Shown here piece after piece: positions 17,910-26,275 of a stretch of DNA of 64,000 nucleotides. The notes beneath the pieces were generated by a model. That model saw only the letters and a program-made list of their open reading frames with translations. It searched no databases and had not been told where the DNA came from. The DNA is taken from positions 3,601,501 through 3,665,500 of the forward strand of contig NZ_JAPEMB010000001.1 of assembly GCF_026343125.1 (NCBI RefSeq). Direction: 5' to 3'. This DNA comes from Streptomyces sp. NBC_00094 (GTDB taxonomy: Bacteria; Actinomycetota; Actinomycetes; Streptomycetales; Streptomycetaceae). The translations under genes and the position numbers were made by a program. The first letter of the stretch is position 1, and each line of letters starts with the position of its first letter.

Positions 17910-18797
17910 TCAGTCCTTGTCGAGCGTGAACGAGGCGGCCGGGACCGCCTTCGTACCCGGCATCGTCGCCTCCACCAGGTAGGTCCCGGGGCCTGCATGG
18001 CCCGCCGGGGCGGTGGCGCACTGCGGTGCGCTGCGCGCGCGGTCCCACTCCACGGTGTGGGTGACCGTGGAGCGCGCGGGGACGCGCAGCAGGAGCGGGT
18101 TGCCGGGGCGCGGGCAGTCGTCGGAGGCCCAGACGCCGTCGGCCTGCTTGTCGCTGATCGTCAGAACCGCGCTGCGCGGGCCGAAATCGGCCTTGCAGTC
18201 GGCGTTCGAGGTGTTCTTGGCGACCAGGTGGAAGCGGGGCTTCTCGCCCGCCTCGTAGGAGACCTTGGCACTGCGCAGCGTCAACTGCAGCGCGCCTGCG
18301 GGGCAGTTCGGGAGCGGGGAACCGGCCGGAACCTGCTGTCCCGCTCCGGTGCCCGCACCGCCGTCGCCGCCCGCGCCGTCGGTGTCGCCGTTCTTCCCGG
18401 TGCCCCCGGCGCCGGAGCCCGTACCGGCGTCGCCCGTACCCGCGTCCGTACCGGCATCGCCCGAACCGGAGCCCGAACCGGAGCCCGAGCCCGTGTCCGT
18501 ACCGGAGCCGGCGGAGCCGCCGCCGTCGCCCGACGTCTCACCGGAGTCGCCCGACTCGTCGCGGCCACCGGGCTGTTGGCTGATCGCCGGGCCGGTGCCG
18601 GAGGGTCCAGGAGTGATCGAGGGGGGTGTGGGCGACGAACCGTTGGCGGCGTCGTTCGCCTTCTTCCCGCCGTCACCGGTGCTCACGGCCCAGACGGCGA
18701 GCAGCGCGAGAACCGCCACCAGGCACAGCGCCACCGCCCTCCGTCGCCAGTAGATGGTGGAGGGAAGCGGCCCGACCGGATTGCGCAAAGATCCCAC
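17910..18797 (-). CDS. Membrane-anchored extracytoplasmic protein with Gly/Asp/Thr-rich linker and BsuPI-like domain
   Basis: About 295 residues from a GTG at 18797; a longer frame opens at 18839 and the start is uncertain. A basic N-terminus is followed by one transmembrane or signal segment (RAVALCLVAVLALLAVWAV). Residues about 45-150 are a very repetitive Gly/Ser/Asp/Thr linker with GSGSGSG and DAGTG-type repeats. The C-terminal 130 residues (LTLRSAKVSYEAGEKPRFHLVAKNTS at their start) resemble an intracellular proteinase inhibitor-like (BsuPI) beta-sandwich, with four cysteines that could form disulfides outside the cell. Function is unknown; the layout suggests a domain held away from the membrane. 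Confidence 0.75.
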   Translation of the reverse strand: MGSLRNPVGPLPSTIYWRRRAVALCLVAVLALLAVWAVSTGDGGKKANDAANGSSPTPPSITPGPSGTGPAISQQPGGRDESGDSGETSGDGGGSAGSGTDTGSGSGSGSGSGDAGTDAGTGDAGTGSGAGGTGKNGDTDGAGGDGGAGTGAGQQVPAGSPLPNCPAGALQLTLRSAKVSYEAGEKPRFHLVAKNTSNADCKADFGPRSAVLTISDKQADGVWASDDCPRPGNPLLLRVPARSTVTHTVEWDRARSAPQCATAPAGHAGPGTYLVEATMPGTKAVPAASFTLDKD

Positions 18798-19021
18798 GAC
18801 CCGAACCTTACGAGAGATCCGGCCCAACTCCCGCCCCACCCGCCGCCCCAGACATCAAGTTTTGCCGATGATCACATCCGTTCACGGCGGGAACTTTCCG
18901 GGAACTGGCCCGAAACGTCCGGGAATCACGGATTCCGGCGCGGCCCCCCACTTTCGTCGGGGGTCGCTCTGGCCGTTGGCCCGGGGCGGCGGGCCCGGAA
19001 TTCCGGTTAGCGTCATCCACC

Positions 19022-19705
19022 ATGGACTCCCTCCTCGACCTCTCCGATCGGCTCTACCTCGACGTCGCCGACCTCGCCCACTCCACCCCGCACTGGTTCC
19101 AGTGGCTCGCCGAGGTGTGGACCGAAGCCGGGCTGCTGCTCTTCGGCGTGCTGTTCCTGGCCGGCTGGTGGCGCTCCCGTGACGGATCGAGCCGGATGAT
19201 GGCGCTCGCGCTGCTCGCCCCGCTCGCCACCGCCTTCGGATACGTGGTGAGCGAGGCGCTGAAGTCGCTGGTCGACGAGGAGAGGCCGTGCCGCGCGGTC
19301 CTCGGGGCGCCCGCCGCGCTCGTGGAATGCCCGCCGTACGGCGACTGGTCCTTCCCCAGCAACCACTCGGCCATCGCGGGCGCCGCCGCCGTCGCGCTCG
19401 CGCTGTCCTGGCGCGGGATGGTCTGGCTGACCGTGCCGATGGCGCTGCTCATGGCCTTCTCCCGGGTCTTCGTCGGCGTGCACTACCCGCACGACGTGAC
19501 CGTCGGCCTGCTGCTCGGCGCCCTGGTCGCCTTCCTCGTCATGCGGGCGGCGGAGCGGCCGGTGCGGTCCCTGGTGGAGACGGCCAGGTCGAGCCGGAAC
19601 ACGGCCGTCGTGTGGTGCGCGGGGCGCGGGGTCGCGGCGCACGCCTCCGCGCGCACCTCCACGCGCACCGACCGGCCCGACCGCGCGCGCCACGGCGCGC
19701 ACTGA
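19022..19705 (+). CDS. PAP2-family membrane phosphatase
   Basis: A 227-residue integral membrane protein with about five hydrophobic segments. The three parts of the phosphatase signature are present: KSLVDEERP, PSNHS (PSGH-like) and SRVFVGVHYPHD with its catalytic His and Asp. PAP2 enzymes of this type dephosphorylate undecaprenyl pyrophosphate or phosphatidate at the outer membrane face; an undecaprenyl role in wall synthesis is plausible. The C-terminal 45 residues are Arg/Thr-rich and non-conserved. The ATG at 19022 follows a TTCCGGTTAGCGT segment that may hold the -10 region, leaving a very short leader. Confidence 0.9.
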   Translation: MDSLLDLSDRLYLDVADLAHSTPHWFQWLAEVWTEAGLLLFGVLFLAGWWRSRDGSSRMMALALLAPLATAFGYVVSEALKSLVDEERPCRAVLGAPAALVECPPYGDWSFPSNHSAIAGAAAVALALSWRGMVWLTVPMALLMAFSRVFVGVHYPHDVTVGLLLGALVAFLVMRAAERPVRSLVETARSSRNTAVVWCAGRGVAAHASARTSTRTDRPDRARHGAH

Positions 19706-19737
19706 TCCCGCCGCGGACGTGCCAGGATCGGGGTGCC

Positions 19738-20673
19738 ATGACTTCCATCGACACTCCCCCCAGCCCCCCGGCCCCCACCTCCCCCGTGGCCCCCTCACTT
19801 CCCGCGGAGCTGCACGGGCCCGTCCTCGCCTGGTTCGACCGGCACGCCCGTGACCTGCCCTGGCGCCACCCCGAGGCCGGGGCCTGGTCCGTGATGGTCA
19901 GCGAGTTCATGCTCCAGCAGACCCCCGTCGTCCGGGTCCTGCCGGTGTACGAGCAGTGGCTCGCGCGCTGGCCCCGCCCGGCCGACCTGGCCGCCGACGC
20001 CCCCGGCGAGGCGGTCCGCGCCTGGGGCCGGCTCGGCTATCCGCGCCGGGCACTGCGCCTGCACGCGGCGGCCACGGCGATAACGGAGCGGCACGGCGGC
20101 GACGTCCCCAGGGACCACGGGCAGCTGCTCGCCCTGCCCGGCATCGGCGAGTACACGGCGGCCGCGGTGGCCTCCTTCGCGTACGGGCAGCGGCACGCGG
20201 TCCTGGACACCAACGTGCGCCGGGTCTTCGCGCGGGCGGCGACCGGCGTCCAGTACCCGCCGAACGCGACCACGGCCGCCGAGCGCCGGCTCGCCCGGGC
20301 GCTGCTCCCGGAGGACGAGGCCACGGCCTCCCGGTGGGCCGCCGCCTCGATGGAGCTCGGCGCGCTGGTGTGCACCGCGCGGAACGAGGACTGCGGGCGC
20401 TGCCCGATCGCCGAGCGCTGCGCGTGGCAGCTGGCGGGGAAGCCGGCACACGACGGCCCGCCGCGGCGCGGCCAGACGTACGCGGGCACGGACCGGCAGG
20501 TGCGGGGCCGTCTCCTCGCCGTGCTGCGCGAGGCGACGGACCCGGTGGGGCAGGCGGCTCTGGACGCGGTCTGGGACGAGCCGGTGCAGCGGGCCAGGGC
20601 CCTGGACGGCCTGGTCGCGGACGGCCTCGTCGAGCCACTGGAGGATGGGCGCTACCGCCTGCCGCTTTCCTGA
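19738..20673 (+). CDS. mutY: A/G-specific adenine glycosylase (MutY type)
   Basis: A 311-residue base-excision repair enzyme that removes adenine mispaired with 8-oxoguanine. The helix-hairpin-helix LPGIGEYTAAAVASFAYG and catalytic Asp in VLDTNVRRVF are present. The iron-sulfur cluster ligands follow the family spacing C-x6-C-x2-C-x5-C in CTARNEDCGRCPIAERC. The C-terminal 8-oxoG recognition part is short, as in actinobacterial MutY. The start ATG at 19738 lies 32 bases after the PAP2 stop. The last codons (GCTACCGCCTGCCGC at 20651) are repeated after the stop at 20686. Confidence 0.93.
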   Translation: MTSIDTPPSPPAPTSPVAPSLPAELHGPVLAWFDRHARDLPWRHPEAGAWSVMVSEFMLQQTPVVRVLPVYEQWLARWPRPADLAADAPGEAVRAWGRLGYPRRALRLHAAATAITERHGGDVPRDHGQLLALPGIGEYTAAAVASFAYGQRHAVLDTNVRRVFARAATGVQYPPNATTAAERRLARALLPEDEATASRWAAASMELGALVCTARNEDCGRCPIAERCAWQLAGKPAHDGPPRRGQTYAGTDRQVRGRLLAVLREATDPVGQAALDAVWDEPVQRARALDGLVADGLVEPLEDGRYRLPLS

Positions 20674-20700
20674 GGGCGGGGTGGTGCTACCGCCTGCCGC
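20651..20700 (+). repeat. Copy of the mutY 3' codons placed after its stop
   Basis: The 15-mer GCTACCGCCTGCCGC occurs in the mutY coding sequence at 20651-20665 and again at 20686-20700, 13 bases after the stop codon (20671-20673). A C/G-rich degenerate stretch (CCGCCCGCC-type) follows to about 20740, upstream of sigE. Confidence 0.75.
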
Positions 20701-20883
20701 CCGCCTGCCCGCCGCCCGCCCGCCTGCGGCAGGCGCCGCGCCCCCCTCCGTACCCGCTGTTACACAACCGACGGGTAGCCGTGCGTCCACCGACGGCTGC
20801 CCCGCACAGCCCCGTGACACAGCCTCCGTAGCGTCGTCCACGACACGAGGAAATGGCTGGTCACGGGGATGGAGGCGGTTCGG

Positions 20884-21456
20884 GTGAGGCACGGCGAGGT
20901 GCTCGACTTCGAGGAGTACGTACGCACGCGGCAGGATGCGCTGCTGCGCAGCGCACGCCGTCTCGTCCCCGACCCTGTCGACGCCCAGGACCTCCTCCAG
21001 ACGGCGCTGGCCCGGACGTACGGCCGCTGGGACGGCATCGCCGACAAGTCCCTCGCCGACGCCTACCTGCGCCGGGTCATGATCAACACCCGGACCGAGT
21101 GGTGGCGCTCCCGCAAGCTCGAAGAGGTGCCGACCGAGCAGCTCCCCGACGCGAGCGTCGACGACCGGACCGAGCAGCACGCCGACCGGGCCCTTCTCAT
21201 GGACATCCTGAAGGTGCTCGCGCCGAAGCAGCGCAGCGTCGTCGTCCTCCGCCACTGGGAACAGATGAGCACGGAGGAGACGGCGGCGGCCCTCGGGATG
21301 TCGGCGGGTACGGTGAAGTCGACGCTCCACCGCGCGCTGGCCCGGCTCCGTCAGGAGCTGGAGAGCCGCGACCTCGACGCCCGCGCCCTGGGTCGGACGG
21401 GAGAACGGGCGGACGGACGAGGCGACGAAGGGGGGCGGGGGCGGTGCGCGGCCTAG
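20884..21456 (+). CDS. sigE: ECF sigma factor SigE (cell envelope stress)
   Basis: A 190-residue ECF sigma factor matching Streptomyces SigE. Region 2 is DFEEYVRTRQDALLRSARRLVPDP onward, with QDLLQTALARTYGRW, and region 4 contains STEETAAALGMSAGTVKSTLHRAL. SigE directs transcription of cell-envelope maintenance genes when the wall is damaged. It is the first gene of the sigE-cseABC operon and, in the known system, is itself switched on by CseB rather than by an anti-sigma factor; none is present here. The GTG at 20884 has GGAGG 8 bases upstream; the ATG at 20869 is an alternative. The C-terminal 30 residues are Arg/Gly-rich and variable. It overlaps cseA by 13 bases. Confidence 0.95.
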   Translation: MRHGEVLDFEEYVRTRQDALLRSARRLVPDPVDAQDLLQTALARTYGRWDGIADKSLADAYLRRVMINTRTEWWRSRKLEEVPTEQLPDASVDDRTEQHADRALLMDILKVLAPKQRSVVVLRHWEQMSTEETAAALGMSAGTVKSTLHRALARLRQELESRDLDARALGRTGERADGRGDEGGRGRCAA

Positions 21457-22193
21457 ACGCCGACGACGGCAGAAGACACGACGACGCGTGCGGCGAGAGC
21501 GGCGGCGACGACCGGTACGGCACCGGGCGGCGCCGCCCTCGGCGTACCGTCAGGGCGGCGAGCATCACGGCGGTGGCCGGACTCGTCGCCGTCGGGCTGA
21601 CCATGGCCGCCTGCTCCACCGGCGGGACGGGCTCCCGCGACGAGGGCGCGGCCCGCGTCGACGAGACCGCCGCGGCGGCGCCCACCCCCTCCTCCCCCGC
21701 CGCCACCAGCGGTCCGCAGTCCGCCGAGCGGGTGGATCCGATCGCGCTGCTCAAGGCCGACCCGAAGGTCGGTGAACGACTCAAGGACGACCTGAAGCCG
21801 TGCGTCGCGGACGCCTACCCGGTGGACACCTCCTACGGCAATCTCACCGGCAGCGCCGCCCCCGACGTCGTCGTCAACGTGATGACCTGCGGCGATGCCG
21901 TCGGTATCGGCACGTACGTCTACCGGAAGCAGAGCAACCGGTACGAGAACGTCTTCATGGCGGAGGACGCGGCCGTCTACGCCACGATCGACCGGGGCGA
22001 CCTGATCGTCACCAAGCAGGTGTACGCGAAGGGGGACCCGGTCGCGTACCCCTCGGGCGAGGACGTGATCACGTACCGCTGGGCGGGGAACAAGTTCACC
22101 CAGCACGACTGGGTGCACAACGACTACAGCCGCGCGGTCGGCGACGGCGGCGCGGCCGTGGAGCCCGCGCCGAGCGAGCCCGCCGCGAGCTGA
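21444..22193 (+). CDS. cseA: CseA lipoprotein, negative modulator of the SigE pathway
   Basis: A 249-residue lipoprotein from a GTG at 21444 inside the end of sigE. The N-terminal region is long and Arg-rich (TGRRRPRRTVRAAS), followed by a hydrophobic stretch and the lipobox MAAC with Cys57 as the predicted lipidation site. The mature part (CVADAYPVDTSYGNLTG onward) is conserved among CseA proteins. In S. coelicolor CseA lies outside the membrane and dampens signalling through CseC. A 170-base A/C-rich repeat tract separates it from cseB. Confidence 0.9.
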   Translation: MRGLDADDGRRHDDACGESGGDDRYGTGRRRPRRTVRAASITAVAGLVAVGLTMAACSTGGTGSRDEGAARVDETAAAAPTPSSPAATSGPQSAERVDPIALLKADPKVGERLKDDLKPCVADAYPVDTSYGNLTGSAAPDVVVNVMTCGDAVGIGTYVYRKQSNRYENVFMAEDAAVYATIDRGDLIVTKQVYAKGDPVAYPSGEDVITYRWAGNKFTQHDWVHNDYSRAVGDGGAAVEPAPSEPAAS

Positions 22194-22220
22194 GCCGGGC
22201 GCCACCCGGGGACCCCGTCG

Positions 22221-22339
22221 CAGCACCGCACCACCGCACGACCACCGCGCAGCACCGCAGCACCGCAGCACCTCACCACCACCGCGCACCACCGCGCACC
22301 ACCGCACCACCGCACCACCGCACCACCGCACCACCAAGC
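22221..22339 (+). repeat. Low-complexity CACCACCGC repeat tract between cseA and cseB
   Basis: A run of units such as CACCGCAGCAC, CACCGCGCAC and CACCGCAC, with almost no T on the plus strand (first about 75 bases degenerate, last 60 nearly perfect 8-11-bp units). It starts about 28 bases after the cseA stop and ends 27 bases before cseB. The transcript would be unstructured and C/A-rich, which resembles a Rho-loading (rut) segment. Confidence 0.85.
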
Positions 22340-22365
22340 AGCACAGATCCCGAAGGGCGCCCACG

Positions 22366-23070
22366 ATGGCCGAAACCCATGTCCTGTTCGTCGAGGACGA
22401 CGACGTCATCCGTGAGGCCACCCAGCTCGCCCTGGAGCGGGACGGCTTCCGGGTCACGGCGATGCCCGACGGCCTCTCCGGCCTGGACGCCTTCCGGGCG
22501 CAGCGGCCGGACATCGCCCTGCTCGACGTGATGCTGCCGGGCATGGACGGCGTCAGCCTCTGCCGCCGCATCCGCGACGAGTCGACGGTGCCGGTCATCA
22601 TGCTGTCGGCGCGCGCCGACTCGATCGACGTCGTCCTCGGCCTGGAGGCCGGGGCGGACGACTACGTCACCAAGCCCTTCGACGGCTCCGTCCTCATGGC
22701 CCGCATCCGGGCGGTCCTGCGGCGCTTCGGGCACGCCGGCGGCCCCGGCGCCGGCGAGCGCGGGGACGAGTCGGGGGACGGCGGCGGGCTGCTCGTCTTC
22801 GGCGACCTGGAGGTCGACACCGAGGGCATGGAGGTCCGCAGGGGCGGGGAACCGGTCGCGCTGACCCCGACCGAGATGCGGCTGCTCCTGGAGTTCTCGT
22901 CCGCGCCGGGCACCGTCCTGTCCCGGGACAAGCTCCTGGAGCGGGTCTGGGACTACGGCTGGGGCGGCGACACCCGGGTCGTGGACGTCCACGTGCAGCG
23001 GCTGCGCGCCAAGATCGGCCAGGACCGGATCGATACGGTCCGCGGCTTCGGCTACAAGCTCAAGGGCTAG
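22366..23070 (+). CDS. cseB: OmpR-family response regulator CseB
   Basis: A 234-residue response regulator. The receiver domain (1-118) has the acidic pocket EDDD at 10-13, phospho-acceptor Asp54 in ALLDVML and the conserved Lys in YVTKPF. The C-terminal winged helix (about 135-234, LTPTEMRLLLEF ... DVHVQRLRAKIG) binds DNA. In the known pathway phosphorylated CseB activates the sigE promoter. It is followed after 2 bases by cseC. A Gly/Glu/Asp linker (about 122-142) is longer than in many homologues. Confidence 0.95.
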   Translation: MAETHVLFVEDDDVIREATQLALERDGFRVTAMPDGLSGLDAFRAQRPDIALLDVMLPGMDGVSLCRRIRDESTVPVIMLSARADSIDVVLGLEAGADDYVTKPFDGSVLMARIRAVLRRFGHAGGPGAGERGDESGDGGGLLVFGDLEVDTEGMEVRRGGEPVALTPTEMRLLLEFSSAPGTVLSRDKLLERVWDYGWGGDTRVVDVHVQRLRAKIGQDRIDTVRGFGYKLKG

Positions 23071-23072
23071 GA

Positions 23073-24410
23073 GTGTCCTTCCGCCCCGTGAAGCCTCTCG
23101 CCCTCCGTACCGGGGTCCGCTGGAAGATCGCCGTCGCCATCGCGGCCGTCGGCGCACTCATCGCGGTCACGCTGAGCGTCGTCGTCCACAACGCCGCCCG
23201 CATCTCGATGCTCGACAACGCGCGCGAGGTGCAGATGGAGCGGCTGCTCTTCGCCCAGCGGATGTACGAGACGTCGAAGCCGAAGGAGCCCCGCTTCGGC
23301 ACGAAGATCAACGACCCGGCGCTGCCGCCTCAGCTCGACCAGCTGATGCGGGACCGGCGGCGCGGGACGTACGTGCAGGAGCACCGGCACGGCGGGCCGC
23401 CCGACGTGTGGGCCGCCGTCCCGCTCGCCAACGGCGACGTGCTGTCGCTGCACATCCCCTTCGCCGACCGCAGCACGGCGATCATGAACGATCTGGACCG
23501 GGCGCTCGTCATCGGCTCGGTCTCGGTGGTGTTCGGAGGCTGTGCGCTCGGCGTGCTCATCGGCGGCCAGCTCTCGCGGCGGCTGCGGAAGGCCGCCGCC
23601 GCGGCCGGGCGGGTCGCCCAGGGCAACACGGACGTACGGGTACGGGACGCGATCGGCGGGGTCGTCCGGGACGAGACCGACGAGCTGGCCCGGGCGGTCG
23701 ACGCCCTGACCGACGCGCTGAACGAGCGGATCGAGGCCGAGCGCCGGGTCACCGCGGACATCGCGCACGAGCTGCGCACCCCGGTGACCGGCCTGCTCAC
23801 GGCGGCCGAGCTGCTTCCGCCGGGCCGGCCGACCGAGCTCGTACGGGACCGGGCGCAGGCGATGCGGACGCTGGTCGAGGACGTCCTGGAGGTGGCCCGG
23901 CTCGACAGCGCGTCGGAGCGGGCCGAGCTCCAGGAGATCTCGCTCGGCGAGTTCGTGGAGCGGCGGGTGCGGGCGCTCGACCCGGAGGTGGTCGTCCGGG
24001 TCGTCCACGAGTCCTGGGTCAACACCGACCCCCGACGCCTGGAGCGCATCCTGGGCAACCTGCTGGCGAACGCCGCCAAGCACGGCAAACCGCCGGTGGA
24101 GGTCACCGTCGAGGGCCGGGTCGTGCGCGTCCGCGACCACGGTCCGGGCTTCCCGGAGGCGCTCCTCAAGGAGGGCCCGAGCCGGTTCCGTACGGGCACG
24201 AGCGACCGCGCGGGCCAGGGCCACGGCCTGGGGCTGACGATCGCCGCGGGCCAGGCGCGGGTGCTCGGCGCCCGGCTGACCTTCCGGAACGTGGCCTCGG
24301 CGACGGCCCCGGAGGGGGTGGGCGGCGCGATCGCGGTGCTGTGGCTGCCGGACCACGCGCCGACGGCCACGGGCAGCTTCCCGGTGCTGCGGCTGTCGGG
24401 CACGCCTTAG
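23073..24410 (+). CDS. cseC: Sensor histidine kinase CseC
   Basis: A 445-residue membrane sensor starting at GTG 23073. Two transmembrane segments (about 18-38 and 146-166) enclose an extracytoplasmic sensor of roughly 105 residues. A HAMP region, the dimerisation/phospho-acceptor motif ADIAHELRTPVTG and the ATPase motifs NLLANAAKHG, DHGPGF and GHGLGLTIA follow. CseC detects cell-wall damage and phosphorylates CseB. The stop is followed by three short tandem units and a strong hairpin. Confidence 0.95.
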   Translation: MSFRPVKPLALRTGVRWKIAVAIAAVGALIAVTLSVVVHNAARISMLDNAREVQMERLLFAQRMYETSKPKEPRFGTKINDPALPPQLDQLMRDRRRGTYVQEHRHGGPPDVWAAVPLANGDVLSLHIPFADRSTAIMNDLDRALVIGSVSVVFGGCALGVLIGGQLSRRLRKAAAAAGRVAQGNTDVRVRDAIGGVVRDETDELARAVDALTDALNERIEAERRVTADIAHELRTPVTGLLTAAELLPPGRPTELVRDRAQAMRTLVEDVLEVARLDSASERAELQEISLGEFVERRVRALDPEVVVRVVHESWVNTDPRRLERILGNLLANAAKHGKPPVEVTVEGRVVRVRDHGPGFPEALLKEGPSRFRTGTSDRAGQGHGLGLTIAAGQARVLGARLTFRNVASATAPEGVGGAIAVLWLPDHAPTATGSFPVLRLSGTP

Positions 24411-24447
24411 GGCCTGGCGGGCGGATCAAGCGCGACCCCGGCCATGA

Positions 24448-24501
24448 TCCGCCGGGCACCCCCTGTCCGCCGGGCACCTCCTGTCCGCCGGGCACCCCCT
24501 G
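24448..24501 (+). repeat. Three short tandem units after cseC
   Basis: Units of the form CCGCCGGGCACCYCCTGT recur three times (the last one diverging after CACCCCCTG) starting about 38 bases after the cseC stop. Confidence 0.75.
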
Positions 24502-24541
24502 GCTCTTGCCGATCCGGCCGGACACCCCGGGGAGTACGGCA

Positions 24542-24573
24542 GTGGGGCCGGTCCTGGAATGGACCGGCCCCAC
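24542..24573. terminator. Strong bidirectional terminator between cseC and the MFS pump gene
   Basis: Perfect 13-bp stem GTGGGGCCGGTCC / GGACCGGCCCCAC with a 6-base loop TGGAAT, lying between the convergent stops at 24410 and 24589. Confidence 0.85.
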
Positions 24574-24588
24574 AGTCGTACCCGAGGG

Positions 24589-26172
24589 TCAGACCGATTC
24601 GGCGACCTTCGGGGCGTCGTCGTCCGCCGTCGGCTTCGACGGGGCTGCCGCCGGTCCCGCGCCGCGCAGCGCCACCTCCTTGACGAAGAAGGCGAGGGCG
24701 AAGCCGAGGACGGAGACGGCCGCGGCGACCAGGAAGGCGGAGTGGGTGCCGACGGAGACCGCGTGCTGGTACGCCTCGCGCAGCGCCTCCGGCAGCTTGG
24801 CCAGGCTTGCCGCGTCGAGCTGGGCGGTGTGCTCGGTGAGCCCGGATCCGCCGCGCGCCGCCATCTCGTCCTGGACCCGGCTCGTGAAGAGCGCGCCCAT
24901 GATCGCGACGCCGAAGGAGGAGCCGAGCGTCCGGAAGAGGGTGGTGGAGGACGAGGCGACGCCCATGTCCTTCATCTCGACGCTGTTCTGCGCGACGAGC
25001 ATGGTGATCTGCATGAGGAAGCCCATGCCGGCGCCGAGGAGGGCCATGTAGACACCGGAGGTCAGCCGCGAGGTGCCGGTGTCCATCTGTGAGAGCAGGA
25101 AGAGTCCTGCCGTCATGAGGACGCCGCCGACGATCGGGAAGATCTTGTACTTGCCGGTGCTGGTGGTGAACCGGCCGACGAGCAGCGAGACGACCATCAT
25201 CGACATCAGCATCGGCAGGAGCAGGAGGCCGGAGTTGGTGGCCGAGGCGCCCTGGACGGACTGCTGGAAGATCGGCAGGTAGAGGACCGCGCCGAACATC
25301 ACGAAGCCGGTGATGAAGCCGATCAGGGACATCAGGGTGAAGTTGCGGCTGCGGAAGATGTGCAGCGGCATGATCGGGTCCTCGGCCTTGGTCTCCACCC
25401 ACAGGAAGGCGGCGAGGGCGGCGAGGCCGGCGACCGTGAGGCCGATGATGTTGGCCGAGCCCCAGGCGTACTCCGTACCGCCCCAGGTGGTGACGAGGAC
25501 GATCGCGGTGATGCCGACGGTCAGCAGTGCGGCCCCGGCGAAGTCGATCCGGGTGCCCGCGGCGCGCTGCTTCTTCGGCAGGTGCAGGACGGTGGTGACC
25601 ATGGCGAGGGCGACGGCGCCGAGCGGCAGGTTGATGTAGAAGGACCAGCGCCAGCCCCAGTGGTCGGTGATGGTGCCGCCGACGAGCGGGCCGCCGATCA
25701 TGGCGAGGGCCATGACGCCGGCCATCATGCCCTGGTACTTGCCCCGCTCGCGGGGCGGGATCAGATCGCCGATGATCGCCATGACGCCGACCATGAGGCC
25801 GCCGGCGCCGAGGCCCTGGATCGTGCGGAAGCCGATGAGCTGGCCCATGTCCTGGGCCATGCCGCTGAGCGCCGAGCCGATCAGGAAGATCACGATCGAG
25901 GTGAGGAAGACGCCCTTGCGGCCGAACATGTCGCCGACCTTGCCCCAGAGGGGGGTGGAGGCGGCGGTGGCCAGGGTGTAGGCGGTGACGACCCAGGAGA
26001 GGTGCTCCAGGCCGCCGAGCTCACCGACGATCGTCGGCATCGCGGTGCCGATGATCATGTTGTCCAGCATCGCGAGCAGCATCGCGATCATGAGGGCGAG
26101 GAGGACGACACGGACGCTGCGCGCCGGCGGCGCCTTCCCCTCGGCCGCTTGCCCCATCTCGGTGGTCGCCAT
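24589..26172 (-). CDS. MFS multidrug efflux transporter, DHA2 (14-TM EmrB/QacA) type
   Basis: About 527 residues with some 14 hydrophobic helices, the DHA2 layout. Motif A-like GKVGDMFGRKGVF lies between helices 2 and 3, motif D-type LDNMIIGTAMPTIVGELGG in helix 1, and motif C-like GGPLVGGTITDHWGWRWSF in the fifth. It should export drugs with proton antiport from the cytoplasmic membrane. The ATG at 26172 has AAGGGG at a workable distance; the in-frame ATG at 26178 is too close to it. It is divergent from a TetR gene, with two matching operator-like sites in the gap, so that regulator probably represses it. Confidence 0.93.
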   Translation of the reverse strand: MATTEMGQAAEGKAPPARSVRVVLLALMIAMLLAMLDNMIIGTAMPTIVGELGGLEHLSWVVTAYTLATAASTPLWGKVGDMFGRKGVFLTSIVIFLIGSALSGMAQDMGQLIGFRTIQGLGAGGLMVGVMAIIGDLIPPRERGKYQGMMAGVMALAMIGGPLVGGTITDHWGWRWSFYINLPLGAVALAMVTTVLHLPKKQRAAGTRIDFAGAALLTVGITAIVLVTTWGGTEYAWGSANIIGLTVAGLAALAAFLWVETKAEDPIMPLHIFRSRNFTLMSLIGFITGFVMFGAVLYLPIFQQSVQGASATNSGLLLLPMLMSMMVVSLLVGRFTTSTGKYKIFPIVGGVLMTAGLFLLSQMDTGTSRLTSGVYMALLGAGMGFLMQITMLVAQNSVEMKDMGVASSSTTLFRTLGSSFGVAIMGALFTSRVQDEMAARGGSGLTEHTAQLDAASLAKLPEALREAYQHAVSVGTHSAFLVAAAVSVLGFALAFFVKEVALRGAGPAAAPSKPTADDDAPKVAESV

Positions 26173-26182
26173 CGCCATCCCC

Positions 26183-26205
26183 TTACTTGCCGCCCGGCTA
26201 GTTAC
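26183..26205. promoter_or_regulatory. Operator-like site 1 (TetR/MFS intergenic region)
   Basis: A 23-bp imperfect inverted repeat TTACTTGCC-GCCCG-GCTAGTTAC, immediately upstream of the MFS start. It matches the reverse complement of the site at 26227-26249 at 20 of 23 positions. Confidence 0.6.
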
Positions 26206-26226
26206 TAGGATGGGGACGGTAGACCC

Positions 26227-26249
26227 GTAACTTGCCGGTCGTCAAGTAA
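26227..26249. promoter_or_regulatory. Operator-like site 2 (TetR/MFS intergenic region)
   Basis: A 23-bp near-perfect palindrome with arms GTAACTTGCC and CAAGTAA around GTCGT, 27 bases before the TetR start. Together with site 1 it fits autoregulation of the TetR gene and repression of the pump from one intergenic region. Confidence 0.65.
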
Positions 26250-26275
26250 GTAAAAGTCGGAGAGCGAGAGCAGTC

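Noticed and set aside
18885..18945. SigE promoter upstream of the PAP2 phosphatase (several GGAAC and CGTCC words)
   Set aside because: None of the GGAAC/CGTCC pairs has the required 16-18-base spacing.
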